A stretch of DNA of 32,173 bases, from positions 1 through 32,173 of the forward strand of contig CAIZEI010000130.1 of NCBI GenBank assembly GCA_903931945.1. The letters are read 5' to 3'. A program made the translations under genes and the position numbers. How positions within the stretch are numbered: the first letter of the stretch is position 1; every line of letters starts with the position of its first letter. The notes beneath the pieces were generated by a model, which was not told the origin of the DNA, ran no database searches, and worked only from the letters and a program-made list of their open reading frames with translations. Positions 25,687-32,173 of this stretch are shown here, piece by piece. Source of the DNA: an uncultured Hyphomicrobiales bacterium (GTDB taxonomy: Bacteria > Pseudomonadota > Alphaproteobacteria > Rhizobiales > Beijerinckiaceae).

Positions 25687-25901
25687 GGGCGGCTCGCAAT
25701 GCAATGGCTGTGCGAGTTTGACGATTGACGAGGGGATTTCAAGCGGGACATTGGGATGAGGCGGGCGCGGGGTCGGTTTCTTGCGTGCGGCGATGGCGCG
25801 ATGGAATGCGCGCAAATTGGGACGGTGCGGCTTGCCAGCGTTGCGTGTCCGGGGCAGTGTGCCTCTCAATCGGACGACAGGCCTTGAGGGGATGGACCGC
25901 C

Positions 25902-26870
25902 ATGAAAATTTTGCGCGCAATCGCTGCGGCGGCCGGGATGTCATTCTGCGCTGGAATCGCGCTGGCGCAGACGTATCCCGATCATCCCATTCGGCTCATC
26001 GTGCCGCAGCCGCCCGGCGGCGGTTTCGACACGGTCGCGCGCGTGATGGCGGACCGCCTGTCGCCGATTCTCGGCCAGCCGGTCATCGTTGAGAACAGGT
26101 CCGGCGCAGGCACGCTTGTCGGTACGGACTATGCCGCCAAAGCTGCGCCGGACGGTTACACGCTGCTTCTCGGCGGAACTTCGAATATGGCGCTCAATCT
26201 GGGGCTATATCCCAAACTCTCCTATGATCCGGTGCGGGATTTCACGCCTGTCGGGCTGGTCGTCAGCTGGCCGTTCATGCTTCTGGCGCGCAAGGATACG
26301 CCCTATAAAGCGGTGAAAGATATTGTGGAGGCGGCGCGCGCCAAACCTGGCGCCCTCACCTTCGCCTCGGCTGGCGTTGGCTCAGGCCAGCATGTCGCCA
26401 CCGCCGTGTTCGCCTATCTGGCGAAAATCGAGCTGACGCATGTGCCTTACGCCGGGGCGCAGGCCGCCTATGGCGACCTGCTCGGCGGGCGGGTCGATCT
26501 GTTCTCGGACAACGCCCAGACGGCCTTGCCGCAGGTGACGGGCGGAACCGTGCATGCAATCGCAGTCACCACCGCCCGGCGCTATTCGGTCATGCCCGAT
26601 TTGCCCAGCATTGCCGAAAGCGGGCTCTCCGATATCGATATGGAGACATGGTTCGGGCTTTTCGCGCCATCGGCGACGCCCGCGCCCGTGCTCGCCAGAC
26701 TGGCCGCCGCCGTCGAGACGGCGCGATCGAGCCCGGAGGCTGTCGATATTTTCACGAAGACAGGCGGCAATCTGAAAACCATGAGCAATGAGGACGCCAA
26801 AGCCTTCGTGAAAAGCGAGGCCGGGCGCTGGTCGGCTTTGCTGCGCGCGGCGGGAATCAAGGCGGAGTGA
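25902..26870 (+). CDS. Bug/TctC-type periplasmic solute-binding protein
   Basis: A 322-residue Bug protein. The signal peptide spans about residues 1-22 (cleavage after ALA), followed by QTYPDHPIRLIVPQPPGGGFD, the IVENRSGAGTLVGTDYAAKAAPDGYTLLLGG region and the C-terminal WSALLRAAGIKAE end found in many Bug proteins. ATG 25902 has GAGGGG about ten bases upstream; an in-frame frame start far upstream is ignored. Its stop lies within the start region of the next Bug gene, so the two are a co-transcribed pair. No membrane subunits are nearby. The two neighbours differ clearly in sequence, so they are probably for different ligands or states. Confidence 0.93.
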   Translation: MKILRAIAAAAGMSFCAGIALAQTYPDHPIRLIVPQPPGGGFDTVARVMADRLSPILGQPVIVENRSGAGTLVGTDYAAKAAPDGYTLLLGGTSNMALNLGLYPKLSYDPVRDFTPVGLVVSWPFMLLARKDTPYKAVKDIVEAARAKPGALTFASAGVGSGQHVATAVFAYLAKIELTHVPYAGAQAAYGDLLGGRVDLFSDNAQTALPQVTGGTVHAIAVTTARRYSVMPDLPSIAESGLSDIDMETWFGLFAPSATPAPVLARLAAAVETARSSPEAVDIFTKTGGNLKTMSNEDAKAFVKSEAGRWSALLRAAGIKAE

Positions 26871-26875
26871 CGGGC

Positions 26876-27859
26876 ATGTTCAATGTGATCCGGATTGCCA
26901 GCGTGGCGCTCGGCGTGGCTTGTCTGGCGGGCGCTGCGCAGGCGCAGACGAAGGCCTGGCCCACGCGGCCTGTCACCATGATCGTGCCGCTGCCGCCGGG
27001 CGGGGCTGTCGATATTCTGGCGCGCGTGCTGGCCGAACCCATGCAAAAAGCCCTCGGCCAGCCCGTGCTGGTTGAAAATGTGGCGGGCGCGGGATCCAGC
27101 ATTGGCGTCGACCGGGTCGCCCGGGCGGCGCCCGACGGCTATACGCTGGGCTTTGGCACCTGGGCCAATTACATCGTTGCTGGCGCGGTCTATCCGGTGA
27201 AATATGATCTCGTGCGTGATTTCGAACCGGTGTCGCTGGTGGCTGACGCTCCCTACTGGATTGTGGCGCGCAACAATTTGCCGGGCAAGACCATGGCCGA
27301 ATTCCTGTCCTGGCTGCGCGACAATCCTGGCAAGGCCTCTGCGGGCACAGTCGGCGAGGGCAGCGGGTCGCATATTTGCGATATTTATTTGCAAACAAAG
27401 GCGCATGTCAGTTTCCAGAATGTGCCCTATCGCGGCGGCGCTCCGGCCTTGCAGGATCTGATGGCGGGCCAGATCGATTTCATGTGCGATCTGGGCGCCA
27501 ATACCCTGCCGGTGGTGCGCGGAGGGCAGATCAGGGCGCTGGCGGTCATGGCGCAGAAGCGCTGGTTTGCCGCTCCGGAGGTGCCTACGATTGAGGAAAT
27601 GGGCATGCCCGGCCTGTTCCTGTCGGCATGGTCAGGCGTCTGGGCGCCCAAAGGCGCGCCTCAGGAGGCTATTTCAAAACTCAATGCCGCCGTCAGGACC
27701 GCTTTGGCGGATCCTTCTGTGCATGCGCGCCTCACGCAATTGGGGCAGGAGCCCTTTCCAGCAGACCGACTGTCGCCTGGCGCGCTGGCCGCGTTCCAGA
27801 AACAGGAACTCGATAAATGGGTTCCTCTGATCAAGGCCGCTGGCATCAAGGTCGAGTAG
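26876..27859 (+). CDS. Bug/TctC-type periplasmic solute-binding protein
   Basis: A 327-residue Bug protein and the second of a tandem pair. The signal peptide ends at about residue 24 (AQAQT). The mature AWPTRPVTMIVPLPPGGAVDIL opening, VLVENVAGAGSSIGVDRVARAAPDGYTL and the KWVPLIKAAGIKVE end are typical. ATG 26876 is preferred, with GGAG eight bases upstream; a GTG at 26867, overlapping the previous stop, is an alternative that adds three residues. No TctA/TctB genes follow: the next gene is glnK after 345 bases. The ligand is unknown. Confidence 0.93.
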   Translation: MFNVIRIASVALGVACLAGAAQAQTKAWPTRPVTMIVPLPPGGAVDILARVLAEPMQKALGQPVLVENVAGAGSSIGVDRVARAAPDGYTLGFGTWANYIVAGAVYPVKYDLVRDFEPVSLVADAPYWIVARNNLPGKTMAEFLSWLRDNPGKASAGTVGEGSGSHICDIYLQTKAHVSFQNVPYRGGAPALQDLMAGQIDFMCDLGANTLPVVRGGQIRALAVMAQKRWFAAPEVPTIEEMGMPGLFLSAWSGVWAPKGAPQEAISKLNAAVRTALADPSVHARLTQLGQEPFPADRLSPGALAAFQKQELDKWVPLIKAAGIKVE

Positions 27860-28543
<684 letters not shown>

Positions 28544-28574
28544 GCCCTCTTCAAACTCAAACCAGGAGTATCAA

Positions 28575-30107
28575 ATGAAAAGCGTTCCTCATCTGGGAAC
28601 GGTCGCCAAGGCGGCTGGTCTCGGACTTCTCGCGGCGGGCCTGATGATAGGTTGCGCCTATGCTGACGATGCGGCGCCGGCCGCAGCCGCCGCCGTTGCG
28701 CCCGTCGCCAACAAGGGCGACACGGCCTGGATGCTGATTTCGTCGGCGCTGGTGCTGATGATGTCCATTCCCGGTCTGGCCCTGTTCTACGGCGGCCTTG
28801 TTCGCACCAAGAATATGCTGTCGGTGCTGACGCAGGTGATGGCTATCGTCTCGCTCGTGGGCGTCCTGTGGGCGCTGTATGGCTATTCGATTGCGCTTGG
28901 CGACACCAGCGGCCCGATGGCGGCCTATATCGGCGGCCTCGGCAAAATCTTCCTGAAGGGCGTGGACGCCAATGCAACGGTCCCGACCTTCTCGAACGGC
29001 GTTGTCATTCCGGAACTCGCCTACATGGTGTTCCAGATGACCTTCGCGATGATCACGCCGGCTCTTATCGTCGGCGCCTTCGCCGAACGCATGAAGTTCT
29101 CGGCGGTCATGCTGTTCATGGCGATCTGGGTGACGGTCATTTACTTCCCGATTGCGCATTGGGTCTGGGCTACCGCCGCTCCTGATGACATTGCCAGCGC
29201 CGCCAAGGCTCTGGCCGCTGCGACCGATGACGCCGCCAAGAAAATCGCCCAGGCGAAGCTTGACGACGTAACAGGGACTGCGGGCTGGCTGGCGGCTGGC
29301 GGCGCCTCCTGGATGGGCGGCGTCGGCGCGCTGGATTTTGCCGGCGGCACCGTCGTGCACATCAATGCCGGTATTGCGGGCCTCGTGGGCGCGCTGATGC
29401 TCGGCAAGCGCGTTGGTTATGGCAAGGAAGCCATGGCGCCGCACTCGCTCACCATGACCATGATCGGCGCCTCGCTGCTGTGGGTTGGCTGGTTCGGGTT
29501 CAACGCGGGTTCGAACCTCGAAGCCAATGGAACGACGGCTTTGGCCTTCGTGAACACCATGCTGGCGACGGCTGCTGCGGCTGTGTCCTGGCTGTTCGTT
29601 GAATGGGCGGTCAAGGGCAAGCCCTCGCTGCTCGGCATGGTCTCCGGCGCGGTTGCTGGCCTCGTGGCCGTCACCCCCGCCTCGGGCTACGCCGGCCCCA
29701 TGGGCTCGCTGGTTCTCGGCCTCATCGTCAGCCCCGCCTGCCTGTTCTTCGTCTCGACCGTGAAGAACAAGCTGGGCTATGACGACGCGCTCGATGTGTT
29801 CGGCGTCCACTGCATTGGCGGCATCTTCGGCGCGCTGATGACGGGTATCCTTGTGAACCCGGCTCTGGGCGGCGTCGGCATCACCGACTACACCAACATC
29901 ACCGGCGGCAACGCGGGCGTCTACGCCATGGGTCCGCAGATGATCGCGCAGCTGACAGCGGTCTGCTCGACGCTCATCTGGTCGGGCGTTGGATCGGCCA
30001 TCATCTACAAGATCGTCGATCTTGTGATTGGTCTGCGTGTGCCGGTCGATGCGGAACGCGAAGGTCTCGATGTTTCTGATCACGGCGAACGCGCCTACAA
30101 CTACTGA
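28575..30107 (+). CDS. amtB: Ammonium transporter AmtB
   Basis: A 510-residue ammonium channel of the Amt family, with a signal peptide (about residues 1-30) and eleven expected helices. Known functional residues are kept: Trp198 (E. coli Trp148), Asp254 (Asp160), and the twin pore histidines His262 (His168) and His412 (His318), plus the C-terminal REGLDVSDHGERAYN tail that binds GlnK. Compared with E. coli AmtB the loop between Trp198 and Asp254 is about 44 residues longer and Ala-rich; topology puts it in the periplasm. ATG 28575 has AGGAG seven bases upstream. It is co-transcribed with glnK and ends at two tandem terminators. Confidence 0.96.
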   Translation: MKSVPHLGTVAKAAGLGLLAAGLMIGCAYADDAAPAAAAAVAPVANKGDTAWMLISSALVLMMSIPGLALFYGGLVRTKNMLSVLTQVMAIVSLVGVLWALYGYSIALGDTSGPMAAYIGGLGKIFLKGVDANATVPTFSNGVVIPELAYMVFQMTFAMITPALIVGAFAERMKFSAVMLFMAIWVTVIYFPIAHWVWATAAPDDIASAAKALAAATDDAAKKIAQAKLDDVTGTAGWLAAGGASWMGGVGALDFAGGTVVHINAGIAGLVGALMLGKRVGYGKEAMAPHSLTMTMIGASLLWVGWFGFNAGSNLEANGTTALAFVNTMLATAAAAVSWLFVEWAVKGKPSLLGMVSGAVAGLVAVTPASGYAGPMGSLVLGLIVSPACLFFVSTVKNKLGYDDALDVFGVHCIGGIFGALMTGILVNPALGGVGITDYTNITGGNAGVYAMGPQMIAQLTAVCSTLIWSGVGSAIIYKIVDLVIGLRVPVDAEREGLDVSDHGERAYNY

Positions 30108-30114
30108 GCAGTAT

Positions 30115-30142
30115 AACCCGCGCGCCCCGGCGCGCGGGTTTT
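30115..30142 (+). terminator. Rho-independent terminator 1 downstream of amtB
   Basis: An 11-base stem (AACCCGCGCGC with GCGCGCGGGTT, loop CCCG) ends in TTTT, eight bases after the amtB stop. It is very stable and well formed. Confidence 0.9.
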
Positions 30143-30166
30143 CCGGGACTTCGTATCCTCCCGCCT

Positions 30167-30194
30167 GGCGGCGCTCTCCGAGCGCCGCCTTTTT
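30167..30194 (+). terminator. Rho-independent terminator 2 downstream of amtB
   Basis: A perfect 9-base stem GGCGGCGCT/AGCGCCGCC with loop CTCCG is followed by TTTTT. It stands 24 bases beyond the first terminator and insulates ftsK from amtB transcription. Confidence 0.9.
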
Positions 30195-30204
30195 CGTAGG
30201 CGGT

Positions 30205-30230
30205 TTGACAAGGTTAAACAGACGTTAACC
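30205..30230 (+). promoter_or_regulatory. CtrA-type box with -35-like element upstream of ftsK
   Basis: TTAA (30214-30217), seven bases, TTAAC (30225-30229) match the CtrA consensus TTAA-N7-TTAAC exactly; extended by flanking GG and CC it is also a 6-base dyad. A TTGACA at 30205-30210 sits just before it. The box lies 78 bases before ATG 30308. CtrA is the master cell-cycle regulator of alphaproteobacteria, so cell-cycle control of ftsK is plausible; binding is inferred. Confidence 0.7.
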
Positions 30231-30307
30231 GTGCGCAGCTAATCTCAAGGCTGGCGGTATCGGGCTTTTGCCTTTTTCTTTCGACGCCAGCCCATTTGGA
30301 TTATGCG

Positions 30308-32173
30308 ATGCGGACCAGCACATCGTCAGTTCTGGAATTCGTTCCGGGGCCGGTCAGATTTTTTATTCGCAAGCGTCTCGTCGAATTGATGGGCCTGCTG
30401 CTGATTGTCGGTACGAGCGCTGCTTCGCTGGCGCTGCTGACCTGGTCGGTTCTCGATCCGAGCCTCGATCACGCAACTTCCGGTCCCGTGCATAATTTAC
30501 TTGGCCGACCCGGCGCAGTGGTCGCCGATATCGTGACCCAGATTCTCGGTGTTGGATCGGTCGCTTTGCTGGTGCCGCTGGCTTTCTGGGGTTGGCGCCT
30601 GCTGGCCTACGGGCGCCTCGGCCGGGTCAGGCAACGCATTGCGCTGTGGTTGCTCGGCACGCTTCTGGTGACCGCCTTTGCCTCGTCGTTGCCGGTCACA
30701 GACCGCTGGCCACTGCCAACGGGCCTCGGCGGCGTGATGGGGGATGCGATTTCGGGCTTGCCAAAATGGCTGTTTGGCGGATCCCGCCTTGTTGGCATCG
30801 TCCTGGTTCTGACTTTCGCCATATCGGCCATTTTGTCGCTTTCGGCGGCCGCTGGCTTCATCCTGCCAGAGCAGGACGAGGCGCCTGTGGAGCCAGAATC
30901 GATCCCGACCAGCCCCGGCCCCCGGCGCAACGCCGCAGCGATCTTACGGGATGGCGGCGATTCGGGCGCAGCAGCGTTTGGCGCTGTCGCGATGGGCGCC
31001 CTGATGCATCATGCGTTTGTTTTGCGCAGCTCGGCCCGGCGCATGCTGTCCGGGTTGAAAATGCGCGCCAGAACGACAGCAGCCGGCGTGCCGGCGCGCG
31101 AAAAGATTGAGCCCTGGGTCGATGGACTTCCGCAAGCGCCGCAGGCGCGAACGAGCGTTGCGCAACCGGCGGGCGCCGCCGCTGATTTCGAGCGATCGTC
31201 CACCAGGACAATCGAGCGCGTCGTTGCCGCCGCTGCGCCGATCAAGACTGGCAAAAGACTGTCCAAGGAGGCGCAGCCAAGCCTGATTGGCGGGCCCGAC
31301 TTCGAACTTCCACATCTGACGCTGCTGGCGGAAGCCAAACGGCAGGCCATCGGCAAAATCTCCGAAGACGCGCTCGACCAGAACGCGCGGATGCTCGAAG
31401 GGGTGCTCGACGACTTTGGCGTCAAGGGCGAAATCATCAAGGTCCGTCCGGGACCTGTCGTCACGCTTTATGAGCTTGAGCCCGCCCCCGGCATCAAATC
31501 CTCACGCGTCATCAGTCTGGCGGACGATATTGCCCGCTCCATGTCCGCGCTGTCGGCGCGCGTGGCGGTGGTGCAGGGCCGCAATGCGATTGGCGTCGAA
31601 TTGCCCAATCAGAAGCGCGAAACGGTCTATCTGCGCGAATTGCTGGCCTCGGAGGATTTCGAGAAAAGCAAGCAGAAGCTCGCCATCGCGCTCGGCAAAT
31701 CCATCGGCGGCGAACCTGTAATTGTCGATCTTGCGCGGATGCCGCATTTGCTTGTTGCGGGCACCACGGGCTCAGGCAAGTCTGTCGCCATCAATACGAT
31801 GATCCTGTCGTTGCTATACCGGCTGACGCCGGAGCAATGCAGGCTCATCATGGTCGATCCCAAAATGCTGGAATTGTCGATTTACGATGGCATTCCGCAT
31901 TTGCTGACGCCGGTTGTCACAGACCCCAAAAAAGCTGTGGTGGCGCTGAAATGGGCGGTTCGGGAGATGGAAGACCGCTACAAAAAAATGTCCAAGGTCG
32001 GCGTCCGGAATATCGAGGGCTTCAACGCAAGGGTGTCCGAAGCGCTTGCGAAGGGCGAGGTTATCAAACGCACGGTGCAGACCGGCTACAACCGCGAGAC
32101 CGGCGAGGCAATCTACGAGGAAGAGGATATGAACCTTGAGGTTCTGCCCTTCATCGTTGTCATCGTCGATGAA
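30308..32173 (+). CDS. ftsK: DNA translocase FtsK (5' part, cut by window end)
   Basis: The first 622 residues of FtsK, the hexameric DNA pump anchored at the division site that clears chromosomes from the septum and activates XerCD. The N-terminal membrane domain has four helices (about residues 25-47, 73-95, 109-127 and 160-184). A Pro/Ala-rich linker (about 187-330) is short by FtsK standards. The motor alpha and beta parts follow, with Walker A GTTGSGKS at 485-492; the window ends inside Walker B (IVVIVDE). ATG 30308 is preferred; a TTG at 30296 is in frame, and the ribosome-binding site is weak. It is not cut by any frameshift in the visible part. It is the last gene seen. Confidence 0.95.
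   Translation, partial: MRTSTSSVLEFVPGPVRFFIRKRLVELMGLLLIVGTSAASLALLTWSVLDPSLDHATSGPVHNLLGRPGAVVADIVTQILGVGSVALLVPLAFWGWRLLAYGRLGRVRQRIALWLLGTLLVTAFASSLPVTDRWPLPTGLGGVMGDAISGLPKWLFGGSRLVGIVLVLTFAISAILSLSAAAGFILPEQDEAPVEPESIPTSPGPRRNAAAILRDGGDSGAAAFGAVAMGALMHHAFVLRSSARRMLSGLKMRARTTAAGVPAREKIEPWVDGLPQAPQARTSVAQPAGAAADFERSSTRTIERVVAAAAPIKTGKRLSKEAQPSLIGGPDFELPHLTLLAEAKRQAIGKISEDALDQNARMLEGVLDDFGVKGEIIKVRPGPVVTLYELEPAPGIKSSRVISLADDIARSMSALSARVAVVQGRNAIGVELPNQKRETVYLRELLASEDFEKSKQKLAIALGKSIGGEPVIVDLARMPHLLVAGTTGSGKSVAINTMILSLLYRLTPEQCRLIMVDPKMLELSIYDGIPHLLTPVVTDPKKAVVALKWAVREMEDRYKKMSKVGVRNIEGFNARVSEALAKGEVIKRTVQTGYNRETGEAIYEEEDMNLEVLPFIVVIVDE

Noticed and set aside
28557-30083. A 508-codon open frame on the minus strand across amtB
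   Set aside because: It is His/Arg/Asp-rich low-complexity sequence antisense to a certain AmtB gene; GC-rich genes often leave such frames open.

Overview
The window comes from a GC-rich alphaproteobacterium, most likely of the order Rhizobiales (Hyphomicrobiales). Supporting signs are a perfect TTAA-N7-TTAAC CtrA-type box upstream of ftsK, the Rhizobiales style of the AbiEii-like remnant and of the AmtB loop, a CAU tRNA resembling tRNA-Ile2, and an abundance of Bug-type solute-binding proteins with LIV-type ABC transport. Genus cannot be fixed from the sequence alone.

Layout. Positions 1-1904 hold a low-GC secreted protein with a PEP-CTERM-like tail and a crotonase-family gene. Positions 1950-6289 (minus) hold a four-gene molybdenum hydroxylase operon, transcribed coxG-coxS-coxL-coxM. 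The large subunit carries AYRGAGR, so this is a 'form II' (non-canonical) CO-dehydrogenase-like enzyme of unknown substrate. Divergent from it, 6467-8055 (plus) hold a PcaD-like enol-lactonase, fused to a histone-like Lys/Ala tail, and a PcaC-like decarboxylase. Positions 8073-12647 (minus) are a complete branched-chain amino acid-type ABC transporter (livK-H-M-G-F). Upstream of it on the same strand are a Bug/TctC binding protein, an HtrA-like protein whose three catalytic positions are all substituted, and a MoxR/CoxD-like AAA+ ATPase.

Positions 16080-17471 (plus) encode a globin-coupled diguanylate cyclase closely resembling E. coli DosC (YddV), followed by a clean terminator. Positions 17769-18644 (minus) hold a small intact ORF and a nucleotidyltransferase (AbiEii-like) pseudogene. 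Positions 18962-22568 (plus) are a tightly packed run: bicupin, Bug protein, YkgJ-like Cys-cluster protein and a CoxE-like VWA protein. Then come a DUF805-like membrane protein with dapD (minus), marC (plus), a CAU tRNA (minus), a YciA-like acyl-CoA thioesterase (minus) and two tandem Bug genes (plus). The window ends with glnK-amtB, two tandem terminators and the 5' part of ftsK.

How it may fit together: from about 1 kb to 28 kb the genes look like a catabolic and uptake neighbourhood (Mo-hydroxylase, ring-cleavage-pathway-like lactonase and decarboxylase, crotonase, thioesterase, LIV transporter, four Bug proteins). The MoxR and VWA partners usually linked to Mo-hydroxylase maturation lie in two other operons of the same window. 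The last 4 kb are core nitrogen-sensing and cell-division genes. I found no CRISPR array, insertion sequence, integrase or phage gene.
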